A stretch of 8,739 nt of DNA from Balneolales bacterium (GTDB lineage Bacteria > Bacteroidota > Rhodothermia > Balneolales > Natronogracilivirgulaceae): positions 1-8,739 of the forward strand of contig SKYW01000104.1 of NCBI GenBank assembly GCA_007127695.1, given 5' to 3'. Made by a program: the position numbers and the translations under genes. Shown here one piece after another: positions 1 through 5,883 of the stretch. The notes below the pieces were generated by a model. That model did not search any database. It saw nothing but the letters and a program-made list of their open reading frames with translations, and was not told the origin of the DNA. The stretch's first letter is position 1. The number at the start of each line of letters is the position of its first letter.

Positions 1-2
1 AG

Positions 3-716
3 ATCACCATAAATCCGAAGCGGGTGCGTGAGTTTCTCGGCGTGGAGAAATTCAAGGAACGGGACCTGGAAAAGAAAGACCGTATCGGAAGCGTGAACGG
101 ACTGGCCTGGACCAGCACGGGCGGCAGCATCCTCAACCTGGATGTGGCACGCATGTATGGAAAGAACAAGCTGCTGCTGACCGGGAAGCTGGGGGATGTG
201 ATGAAAGAGTCGGCTCAGGCGGCACTGACCTATGTGCGGTCCCATGCCTCCGAGTTCGGATTGTCCGATGACTTTTTTGAAAAGAACGAGATCCATGTTC
301 ATATCCCGGAAGGAGCCATTTCCAAGGATGGTCCAAGCGCGGGAATGGGCATCGCGCTGGCCATGATCTCCCTGCTCACCGAAACACCGGTCCGGCACGA
401 TGTGGCTGTCACCGGCGAGATTACGCTTCGGGGGGACATTTACGCCATTGGAGGCCTTAATGAAAAGCTTCTTGCCGCCCAGCGCAAGGAAATCCGAACC
501 GTTATCATCCCGAAGGAAAACCTGCCGGACCTTGAGGATATTCCGGAGAAAGTAAAAAAAGGCCTGAATATCATTGGTGTTGATCACATTTCAGAGGTCC
601 TGCCGCATGTCTTCCGCTCTGCCCGCTTTGCCTCACGGTCAACCGTGCATCCATCGAACAAGCGGAGTCGGTCAGGCAGAAAGAGCGCCCACCAACCGTC
701 GCCGGCCGGAAGGTGA
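3..716 (+). CDS. lon: Lon protease, C-terminal proteolytic part (5' end outside window)
   Basis: This is the 3' end of an ATP-dependent Lon protease, the cytoplasmic AAA+ serine protease that degrades misfolded and regulatory proteins. The frame is open from base 3, and a GTG at 24 lies inside the gene, so the true start and the whole ATPase module are upstream of the window. About 237 residues are visible. The Ser-Lys catalytic dyad is intact: the serine of the KDGPSAG motif is encoded at 336-338, and the lysine of the [10 protein letters not shown] motif at 465-467, matching Ser679 and Lys722 of E. coli Lon. The TGEITLRG strand and the IPKEN-DLEDIPE segment are also typical. After the conserved EVLPHVF end there is a roughly 30-residue Ser/Arg/Lys-rich tail that looks disordered; variable tails are common in this family. 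The identification is firm; only completeness cannot be judged. Confidence 0.96.
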   Translation: MTINPKRVREFLGVEKFKERDLEKKDRIGSVNGLAWTSTGGSILNLDVARMYGKNKLLLTGKLGDVMKESAQAALTYVRSHASEFGLSDDFFEKNEIHVHIPEGAISKDGPSAGMGIALAMISLLTETPVRHDVAVTGEITLRGDIYAIGGLNEKLLAAQRKEIRTVIIPKENLPDLEDIPEKVKKGLNIIGVDHISEVLPHVFRSARFASRSTVHPSNKRSRSGRKSAHQPSPAGR

Positions 717-930
717 GAGCATCGCTCCCTATGAATAGTTACAGATATGACTCCGATATGGGAAAATCCTTACATCTTTTTTTTTCTTATCAGCACAAGG
801 GTCATAAGAAGTACAATAGCCGCCGGGATGCCCGCAGATACTGTCGGCATTTGCAGGCCGCAATCCGGCCGACCCGGTGATCGTTCTCCTGAAGCGGCAC
901 AAAGGTAATCCAAAGCTGCATTAGACAAAT

Positions 931-1965
931 ATGGTACAAACGCCTGCTCCTCACTTTCATTCCGAGGAAGACCGGGAAGATTACACCCGGCATGACCTTG
1001 ATGTACCCGAGGGACACCATGAGCAGATGCGCCTGGACAAGTACATCACGCAGTTCATACAGAACGCAACCCGGAACAAGGTCCAGGAAGGCATCCGCAA
1101 AGGCTGGGTCCGGGTGAACGGCTTGCTGGAAAAAGCCTCCTACCGCGTGCAGCCGGGGGATGAAATCGTGATCATCGTCCCCAAAGCGCCACCTCCGGAA
1201 GCGCGTGCGGAGCACATTCCGCTGGATATCGTCCATGAGGATGAAGACGTCATCGTAGTCGACAAGCCGGCAGGCATGGTGGTCCACCCGTCTTACGGAA
1301 ACTGGACCGGTACCCTGGTCAATGCCCTCCTCTGGCATACAAAGAAGCTTTCGGCCGCAAACAAGGAAGAGGATCTGCTGCGTCCGGGCATCGTCCACCG
1401 GCTCGACAAAGGCACCAGCGGACTCCTGGTCGTTGCCAAAAATGACCACGCACACCATCACCTTTCAAAGCAGTTTGCTGAAAAAAGCGTCGAACGCACC
1501 TACCGCACCGCCATCTGGGGGGTTCCCCAAAAGAACCGCGGAACCATCCACCAGCCGCTGGGACGCGACCCCTCCGACCGAAAAATAATGGCGGTTCTGG
1601 AGCCCGGCAAGGGCAAGGACGCCATCACCCATTACCGGGTGCTGAAGCGGTACGACCATCTGACCCTGCTTGATGTCACGCTTGAAACCGGCCGCACCCA
1701 CCAGATCCGGGTTCATTTTTCATGGATGGGGCATCCGGTTCTGGGCGATCCGGTCTACGGCGGCGACTCCGTTCGGTACGGTCCGAATACCGGAACCCGT
1801 AAAACCATGTTCCAGAACATTTTCTCTTTGCTGGGCCGGCAGTGCCTGCATGCCCGCACCCTTGGATTTGAACATCCGGCTTCCGGCGACTGGCTCCAGT
1901 TCACCTCTGAAATACCAGGCGATATGGAAAAGGTCCTTGAAAAACTCGATCATTACTGCACATGA
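931..1965 (+). CDS. rluD: RluA/RluD-family 23S rRNA pseudouridine synthase
   Basis: This enzyme isomerises uridine to pseudouridine in large-subunit rRNA. RluD members act on helix 69 during late ribosome assembly in the cytoplasm. Residues about 33-80 form an S4 RNA-binding domain (MRLDKYI start, VRVNG and VQPGDEI motifs). The catalytic domain follows from about residue 95, with the family signature HRLDKGTSGLLVVAK, whose Asp159 is the expected catalytic residue. The uracil-pocket motif GRTHQIRVH sits at 254-262 and the LGDPVYGG loop just after it. At 344 aa it is slightly longer than E. coli RluD (326 aa). The extra length is a charged, His-rich N-terminal stretch before the S4 domain. The ATG at 931 has no Shine-Dalgarno but an AT-rich leader; Met33 at 1027 is a possible alternative start. 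It could be another RluA-type paralogue (for example RluC-like) with a different target uridine, so the subtype is less certain than the family. Confidence 0.93.
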   Translation: MVQTPAPHFHSEEDREDYTRHDLDVPEGHHEQMRLDKYITQFIQNATRNKVQEGIRKGWVRVNGLLEKASYRVQPGDEIVIIVPKAPPPEARAEHIPLDIVHEDEDVIVVDKPAGMVVHPSYGNWTGTLVNALLWHTKKLSAANKEEDLLRPGIVHRLDKGTSGLLVVAKNDHAHHHLSKQFAEKSVERTYRTAIWGVPQKNRGTIHQPLGRDPSDRKIMAVLEPGKGKDAITHYRVLKRYDHLTLLDVTLETGRTHQIRVHFSWMGHPVLGDPVYGGDSVRYGPNTGTRKTMFQNIFSLLGRQCLHARTLGFEHPASGDWLQFTSEIPGDMEKVLEKLDHYCT

Positions 1966-1966
1966 A

Positions 1967-1990
1967 CCGAAGGTCACGAAGTGCTACGAA
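1967..1990. repeat. short degenerate CGAA(G) repeat just after rluD stop
   Basis: Immediately downstream of the rluD stop codon, CGAAG, CGAAG and CGAA recur at 1968, 1977 and 1987, a period of 9-10 bases (roughly one helical turn). The run is short and imperfect. It may be a relic of an intergenic ACGAAGG-type tandem repeat or simply chance. The remaining 80 bases before gldC hold a small perfect hairpin (CAGCC-tcc-GGCTG, 1995-2007) without a T tract, so it is not a clear terminator. Confidence 0.3.
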
Positions 1991-2069
1991 CATGACAGCC
2001 TCCGGCTGACATACATGAGCATGATTATATCCTGTCAACATATCCAACATAATCCAAACACTCGTTCAC

Positions 2070-2408
2070 ATGTTCAACAAAGAGATTCGCATCAATGTAA
2101 CCCTGGACAAAAAAAGCATCCCGGAGAAGATTATCTGGAATGCGGATGACACAAGCATAACCGACATGCCGGTTCGCGCCATGCTGCTCGCCCTGTGGGA
2201 TCACAACAACAAGGACACCCTCCGGCTGGACCTCTGGACCAGGGACATGAGCCGGGACGAGATGAAGATTTTTTTCTATGAAACCCTCAAGACCATGGCC
2301 GATACGCTTGAGCGTTCCGTCGACGACGAGCGCATCGCAGGTGACATGCGTGATTTTTGTTCCTATTTTGCTGAAAAAATGGATATTATAGATAAAACAG
2401 GGGAGTAA
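2070..2408 (+). CDS. gldC: GldC family gliding-motility-associated protein
   Basis: This is a small soluble protein of the GldC family, found almost only in Bacteroidota and relatives. Its gene was first described next to gldB in gliding Flavobacterium johnsoniae, but its biochemical role is unknown and it also occurs in non-gliders. At 112 aa it is full length. The family pattern is visible along its length: an N-terminal strand (KEIRINVTLD) then IPEKIIWNADD, a central LALWDHNNKDTLRLDLWT block, MSRDEMKIFFYETL, and the C-terminal MRDFCSYFAEK helix. No signal peptide or membrane segment is present, so it is cytoplasmic. The ATG has no Shine-Dalgarno, as is usual for this group. No gldB or other gliding genes are in the window, so motility cannot be inferred. 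A response regulator follows 32 bases downstream on the same strand and may be co-transcribed. Recognition rests on recalled family sequence. Confidence 0.88.
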   Translation: MFNKEIRINVTLDKKSIPEKIIWNADDTSITDMPVRAMLLALWDHNNKDTLRLDLWTRDMSRDEMKIFFYETLKTMADTLERSVDDERIAGDMRDFCSYFAEKMDIIDKTGE

Positions 2409-2440
2409 TAGCCCGCGTTTATAAAAAAACTGACGAGGTC

Positions 2441-2830
2441 ATGGCGACAAAACAGATTCTTTATGTCGAAGACGACAACGCAAACCAGATGCTGGTTAAG
2501 CTGTTTTTCAAGAAAGAGCCTTTTGAAATGACCGGGGTGGACAATCCCGATGATGCGCTGGAACTCATGAAATCACAACCGTTTGACGTTGTGATCGTGG
2601 ACCTGAACCTGCGAAAGGAAGGCGATGGCGCCGAGCTTATCCGGGAAATGCGAAAACTGTCCGGGTATGAGAACGTACCGGTTTTCGTTTTCAGCGGACA
2701 TGATATCCACTCCTTCAAGGAGTATGGAATAGAGGGCATGATCAGCAAATACTTCAGCAAGCCCGTCGGCAAAAAGACACTTATCCAGGCTGTTTGGGAA
2801 GTTCTTGGAACAGAACAGAACCAAACGTGA
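2441..2830 (+). CDS. Stand-alone receiver-domain response regulator
   Basis: This is a 129-aa protein consisting only of a CheY-like receiver domain, so it passes a phosphoryl signal to a partner by contact rather than through its own output domain. All key residues are present: the acidic pair Asp11/Asp12 in YVEDD, the phospho-acceptor Asp54 in VIVDLNL, Ser85 at the conserved Thr/Ser position in VFSGHD, and Lys107-Pro108 in FSKPVG. It should therefore be phosphorylatable. No histidine kinase is in the window, so it is an orphan here. The ATG is preceded by GAGG at 2435-2438, only two bases before the start, closer than a normal Shine-Dalgarno. It starts 32 bases after gldC, so a two-gene unit is plausible. 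Its last 50 bases overlap the convergent Memo-family gene. Its function could be in chemotaxis-like, phosphorelay or motility signalling, and the sequence does not decide which. Confidence 0.93.
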   Translation: MATKQILYVEDDNANQMLVKLFFKKEPFEMTGVDNPDDALELMKSQPFDVVIVDLNLRKEGDGAELIREMRKLSGYENVPVFVFSGHDIHSFKEYGIEGMISKYFSKPVGKKTLIQAVWEVLGTEQNQT

Positions 2831-4247
2831 CGGCGCTCTCGCGCTCGCGCTCATCCCACAGCTCATAACTGGTCATCGTTCCCTTTATACCATAAAGTGC
2901 TTGTAATGCGGTATAAAGCGGGGGGAATCCGCAGATCCGGAAGGGATCATAGTCGCGTTTCATCATCTGCAGCAATTCCCGGCTGCTGCCGGCAGCGGCA
3001 TGGTCGAGGAATTCGCGGTCGAAGGTCCGAATATCCCTGAACATATCCGAGGCCGGGGCTTGGTCGCCAAACTTGTGGCCCACATGGGAAAGATCTCCCG
3101 ATATCACGAACAAGGTGTCCGGGTCACTCGCAAAATGATGCCGCAAAAAGGACGCCATGGCATCCACTTTCCGGCCGGCATCCCCATCCTCCACATAATA
3201 CATCTCATCCAGCGAACCGACCAGCAGGGGTACGAGTGTGAACGGGTGCGACCAGAGATACTGGAGGAAAATGAGATGCAGTTCGATACTGTGCTCGGTC
3301 CGGTGTGCGCGGTCCGCAAAGGAGCATCCGGCCGCATCCGCCTCTTCTTCAAGAAGCCGGAGCGTTTCCCTGTCGGTTGTAACGGTGCCAAGCGGCGTTT
3401 GAAAATCCTTTCGGGTGGCTATAAACGGCTTGCCATCGTAAAGCGGATAATAGGACCCGGCGTAGTGCGAGGTAGCCAGCAGCACCACCCGGCGTGGACG
3501 CAGTTCTGCCAGCGGCCGGAATGCAGGCACGTATGACGCGAGTCCAACCCTCAGGTCAATATGCGGGGCATACAGGGCCTTGATGAAGCCATCGGTGCCT
3601 TTTCCCGGGACATCCCCACCGGTTTCACCGCCCGGAACATATGCCTGCTCTTCCGGAAGCCCCTCGCTCTGGCCCGGATCCGGAAAACCGGACGGGTCTT
3701 TGCTTTCCGGAAAACCGTGGCTGTCCATACGACCGTTCGAGGCAAAGGCCGCATCCAGCATCTCCCTGATTTCATCCGGTGCTGGCGGGTAGGATGAGCC
3801 CGCACAGACGGCCGGACGCACATCCTGCTTCTCGAAATCCTCCTCTATCTCTGTTTTGCAGTGCCGGAACCAGGGCGACAGCAGCAGGCGTGCCTCGTCC
3901 AGCTGCCGCACAAAGGCAAGCAGCTGCCCTTCATCCACATCGCTGCCGTAGCGCTTTAGGTCTTCGCATATGTCGCGAATGGAAAACTGGCCGTTCAGCA
4001 TCGGGATCAGTGCGCCGATCTGGCGGTCCAGTGCAATCGCTCCGGGCAGGTATCCCTGGGGATCATGGAAATAGATGAGCTCCGAACCCTCGTGTGTGAC
4101 GGGGATCATTTCCACATCCGAGCGGATCGGCGGCAGTTTCATATCGACACGATTCACCAGCAGCTCATGTTTCCGGGAAGCATCATCACCCGGGTCGCTG
4201 CTGCCGTGCTGGCCGTTGTTTTCTTGTGGATGGGTTCCGTAGGTCAT
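2781..4247 (-). CDS. Memo-family protein (AmmeMemoRadiSam system protein B type) with N-terminal PqqD-like domain
   Basis: This 488-aa cytoplasmic protein belongs to the Memo family, whose fold is related to class III extradiol dioxygenases. The bacterial reaction is not established. Residues about 47-125 resemble the PqqD-like peptide-binding winged helix (LPGAIALD, MLNGQFSIRDICEDL, QLDEARLLL). The Memo domain starts near residue 143 (RPAVCAGSSYP). The metal-pocket residues known from human MEMO1 have counterparts: His229 in APHIDL, His261 in TSHYAG, Asp385/His388 in SGDLSHVG and Cys439 in RICGFPP. The EHSIE motif at 319-323 is also conserved. About 40 residues of low-complexity Gly/Pro/Glu sequence, partly a nine-residue tandem repeat, are inserted between the first Memo helix and APHIDL. 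The first 35 residues are low complexity. Family members usually begin near the LPPIR motif, so Met36 (ATG at 4142) is a credible alternative start. It lies 70 bases downstream of nth. The partners AMMECR1 and the radical SAM protein are not in the window. Confidence 0.88.
   Translation of the reverse strand: MTYGTHPQENNGQHGSSDPGDDASRKHELLVNRVDMKLPPIRSDVEMIPVTHEGSELIYFHDPQGYLPGAIALDRQIGALIPMLNGQFSIRDICEDLKRYGSDVDEGQLLAFVRQLDEARLLLSPWFRHCKTEIEEDFEKQDVRPAVCAGSSYPPAPDEIREMLDAAFASNGRMDSHGFPESKDPSGFPDPGQSEGLPEEQAYVPGGETGGDVPGKGTDGFIKALYAPHIDLRVGLASYVPAFRPLAELRPRRVVLLATSHYAGSYYPLYDGKPFIATRKDFQTPLGTVTTDRETLRLLEEEADAAGCSFADRAHRTEHSIELHLIFLQYLWSHPFTLVPLLVGSLDEMYYVEDGDAGRKVDAMASFLRHHFASDPDTLFVISGDLSHVGHKFGDQAPASDMFRDIRTFDREFLDHAAAGSSRELLQMMKRDYDPFRICGFPPLYTALQALYGIKGTMTSYELWDERERESAVTFGSVLFQELPKQPG
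3636..3716 (-). repeat. three imperfect 27-bp (9-residue) tandem units inside the Memo-family gene
   Basis: Residues 178-204 of the Memo-family protein read as three nine-residue units: GFPESKDPS, GFPDPGQSE and GLPEEQAYV. On the + strand the matching DNA keyword TTCCGGA (ATCCGGA in the middle copy) recurs at 3651, 3678 and 3705, exactly 27 bases apart. The phase preserves the reading frame. The units are diverged, most strongly the third. The segment sits in a Gly/Pro/acidic linker predicted to be flexible. It is probably a product of past in-frame duplication with relaxed constraint. Confidence 0.7.
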
Positions 4248-4317
4248 GGGGTGTCTGTAGCTTGTTCAGTCTCGTTTTTTGTTCACTTATGCCGGTTATA
4301 TGCTGATTCAACCGAGT

Positions 4318-5073
4318 TTATGCTTGATCCTGCCGGCTTTTTCCGTTTACTGCCGGCTTATTTACCTGACCGGCCTTGTCGTTTTCTCGAAGGGCATTAC
4401 AGGTGCACTTTTTTCCGTATTTCTCACAGACGGGATGGTCGGGCGGTTTGGAAAACCGGGCCTTGCAGGCCGCGCGTCCATGTGCGATAAGCAGGTGGGA
4501 GAGGTTGGTCCACTCCTCCCGGGGAAAAAGCGCCATAAGGTCGCGCTCGATTTTGACCGGATCCTGATGCTTCGTCAACCCGAAGCGATTGGCCAGACGC
4601 TTCACATGGGTATCCACCACCACCCCATCGTTTATGCCAAAGGCGTTTCCAAGCACCACGTTCGCCGTTTTCCGGGCGGCCCCGCGCAAGGAGAGCAGCT
4701 CGTCCATTGTCATGGGCACTTCGCCGCCGAACTCATCCACGATCCTGCGGGATGCCTCCCTGATCGCCAGGGCCTTGTTGCGGTAAAAGCCGGTTGTGCG
4801 GATGGCCTCTTCAAGCTCTGGCAACGGTGCCTCGGCCATGGCCTGCGGAGTGGGCCAGATCCGGAACAGGTCCTCGGTCACGATGTTGACCCTTACATCC
4901 GTACACTGGGCACTCAGTATGGTCGCGACCAGCAGCTCAAACGGATTGGTGAAGTTCAGCGCGCAGTGCGGGTTCGGGTAGTGTTCATACAGTTCCGTGA
5001 GCAACGCATCGGCGCGCTTCCGCTGATCACCGTTTTTTCGAGGCAGTCTTTTACTTTTTCCGGATGTTTTCAC
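4318..5073 (-). CDS. nth: Endonuclease III (DNA glycosylase / AP lyase)
   Basis: This is a bifunctional DNA glycosylase that removes oxidised pyrimidines and nicks abasic sites in base-excision repair. Motifs in order are LLVATILSAQCTDVRVN (47-63), the helix-hairpin-helix segment LRGAARKTANVV (129-140) carrying the catalytic lysine (Lys135), and VVDTHVKRL (152-160) with the catalytic Asp154. HGRAACKAR (198-206) opens the iron-sulfur loop. The cysteines are Cys203, Cys216, Cys223 and Cys225, giving C-X12-C-X6-C-X1-C instead of the usual C-X6-C-X2-C-X5-C. His213 falls about where the second ligand is expected. A 25-residue basic tail follows. At 251 aa it is longer than E. coli Nth (211 aa), through a basic N-terminus and this tail. 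The start is a GTG at 5073, since an in-frame stop lies five codons upstream. It is the first gene of a probable nth-memo unit and is divergent from the winged-helix gene. Confidence 0.93.
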   Translation of the reverse strand: MKTSGKSKRLPRKNGDQRKRADALLTELYEHYPNPHCALNFTNPFELLVATILSAQCTDVRVNIVTEDLFRIWPTPQAMAEAPLPELEEAIRTTGFYRNKALAIREASRRIVDEFGGEVPMTMDELLSLRGAARKTANVVLGNAFGINDGVVVDTHVKRLANRFGLTKHQDPVKIERDLMALFPREEWTNLSHLLIAHGRAACKARFSKPPDHPVCEKYGKKCTCNALRENDKAGQVNKPAVNGKSRQDQA

Positions 5074-5134
5074 GTGTCTGAATGCCTACTTTATTTTTTA
5101 GTGGATGTGTTATTTTAATTTTACGCAATTTGTG

Positions 5135-5143
5135 TATACTATA
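5135..5143. promoter_or_regulatory. candidate overlapping -10 elements in the divergent nth / winged-helix region
   Basis: The 140-base region between the divergent starts is AT-rich. It contains TATACT (5135-5140) on the + strand, about 75 bases before the winged-helix start. Overlapping it on the - strand is TATAGT (reverse of 5138-5143), about 65 bases before the nth start. The shared sequence is a near palindrome. No good -35 hexamer is seen for either direction, and Bacteroidota-type -7 elements (TAnnTTTG) were not found. This is a candidate only. Confidence 0.3.
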
Positions 5144-5213
5144 GTAGCTTCATAACCAGTGCGCTTTATTTCTGCTAACCAGCTATAGCTGATCATCATT
5201 TGACTCCAAGGCA

Positions 5214-5519
5214 ATGGCTACCGAACCGAACTCCCTGGATTACCGCAAGCTTAACAATCTTATTCATTCGCGCATCCGGCTTGCTCTTATGTCGGTGCTC
5301 ACAAGAGTGGATGATATCAGTTTTAATGAACTGAAAAAAGTCCTCAATGCTACCGACGGCAACCTGAGCACCCACCTTTCCAAGCTTGTTGATGCGGGAT
5401 ATGTCTCCGTTCAGAAAACCACCGAAGGAAACAAAACCGAATCGCGTTATCGGGTAACACAGAAAGGCCTCTCCAGATTCGCCGATTATATCGTTGACCT
5501 GGCGCCGTTCATTGGATGA
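5214..5519 (+). CDS. Winged-helix transcriptional regulator (HTH_27-like)
   Basis: This 101-aa protein consists of a single winged helix-turn-helix DNA-binding domain with no sensor domain. Residues about 16-32 form the first helix (LIHSRIRLALMSVLT). The helix-turn-helix spans about 35-62, with the recognition helix in DGNLSTHLSKLVDAGYV. The wing follows in VSVQKTTEGNKTESRYRVT, then a C-terminal helix (GLSRFADYIVDL) that in related proteins forms the dimer. The pattern fits the small MarR/ArsR-like family common in Bacteroidota and archaea (Pfam winged helix DNA-binding, HTH_27). The ATG has only a too-close AAGG before it. It is divergent from nth, but no target or ligand can be read from the sequence. 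Autoregulation through the shared intergenic region is an inference. No gene follows it on the same strand, so it is probably monocistronic. Confidence 0.88.
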   Translation: MATEPNSLDYRKLNNLIHSRIRLALMSVLTRVDDISFNELKKVLNATDGNLSTHLSKLVDAGYVSVQKTTEGNKTESRYRVTQKGLSRFADYIVDLAPFIG

Positions 5520-5554
5520 GCTCCGATCGCTTTATCTGATGAGCCCGGATTTGG

Positions 5555-5707
5555 TTATGGCCGGATCTGATCATCCTTCATCGCCTCAAAAAAACTGGAC
5601 GTTTCTTTGGGCGGACTGGTGGACAGGCTCACAACCATTGTCACGATGAATCCGGCAGCAAACGCGCCAATGGCGCAGCGGTCCACGGCCAGTTCCAGTA
5701 CGGTGGT
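5555..5707 (-). pseudogene. probable C-terminal relic of a sodium:solute symporter
   Basis: The last 50 or so codons of this reading frame give a hydrophobic segment (IGAFAAGFIVTMVVSLST), followed by SPPKETSSFFEAMK and a stop. This resembles the final transmembrane helix and short cytoplasmic tail of sodium:solute symporter (SSS) proteins, which typically end with a GF-V-VVSL-T-PP pattern. SSS proteins are usually 450-600 residues, and nothing else of one is seen. Upstream in this frame the sequence becomes Cys/Arg-rich and non-membrane, and it overlaps a different small ORF. The only upstream start in this frame is a TTG at 5818. I read it as a decayed 3' fragment left by deletion. The family assignment comes from a short, low-complexity membrane stretch and is moderate at best. 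A short unrelated membrane peptide is the alternative. Confidence 0.45.
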
Positions 5708-5709
5708 CT

Positions 5710-5814
5710 TTAAAAGGCATCGGACTTGCGCATGGCAAGCACGATGGCAACGCCGATAATCAGTGCCGGAAGCACAAACAGGACAAATGTCAGCATAAAA
5801 GAGCGCTTTTTCAT
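5710..5814 (-). CDS. 34-aa single-transmembrane small ORF downstream of gdh
   Basis: This is a short ATG-initiated frame encoding a basic N-terminus (MKKRS), one hydrophobic helix of about 23 residues (FMLTFVLFVLPALIIGVAIVLAM) and a short charged end (RKSDAF), then TAA. The positive-inside charge pattern and helix length are those of a real inner-membrane microprotein. It lies 69 bases downstream of the gdh stop on the same strand, and the symporter-like fragment begins directly after its stop in another frame. It could be a small accessory subunit of the lost transporter, the translated remnant of that transporter's own helix, or chance. An in-frame GTG five codons earlier is an alternative start, and there is no clear Shine-Dalgarno. 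I do not recognise the family. Confidence 0.4.
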   Translation of the reverse strand: MKKRSFMLTFVLFVLPALIIGVAIVLAMRKSDAF

Positions 5815-5835
5815 CCAAAAATCAAGCACCTGTGT

Positions 5836-5859
5836 ACAGGATCCGGCAACCGGCCCTGT
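5836..5859. terminator. weak hairpin downstream of gdh
   Basis: The sequence folds as ACAGG-at-CCGG-caa-CCGG-c-CCTGT, a nine-base-pair stem with a small internal loop and a three-base apex. It starts 25 bases after the gdh stop when read on the - strand. There is no T run directly after it (TTTTT occurs only about 12 bases later), so it is at best a poor intrinsic terminator or an mRNA 3'-end stabiliser. Confidence 0.3.
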
Positions 5860-5883
5860 CCGGAAAAACAACGAGAAGAGTGT

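Noticed and set aside
765..786. T9 tract after GGGAAAATCC as a possible lon terminator.
   Set aside because: The preceding stem is only three to four base pairs, too weak for an intrinsic terminator. No stronger hairpin is seen nearby.
731..880. A 49-codon + strand ORF (MNSYRYDSD start) between lon and rluD.
   Set aside because: It has no ribosome-binding site and an Arg/His/Tyr-rich composition with no recognisable pattern, and it crosses a T9 tract. It could be chance in a 214-base intergenic region.
802..1461. A 219-codon - strand frame opposite rluD and its leader.
   Set aside because: It overlaps the S4 and catalytic motifs of the pseudouridine synthase on the other strand and shows no family features of its own.
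1995..2007. Hairpin CAGCC-tcc-GGCTG between rluD and gldC as a terminator.
   Set aside because: The stem is only five base pairs and no T run follows on either strand.
4331..4370. Two imperfect 20-bp direct copies starting TGCCGGCTT in the 3' end of nth.
   Set aside because: Only about 14 of 20 positions match and the copies fall in a low-complexity basic C-terminal tail. This is probably compositional.
4279..5118. A 279-codon + strand frame opposite nth.
   Set aside because: It is a shadow of nth. The translation shows no domain or coherent hydrophobic pattern, and the - strand carries all the endonuclease III motifs.
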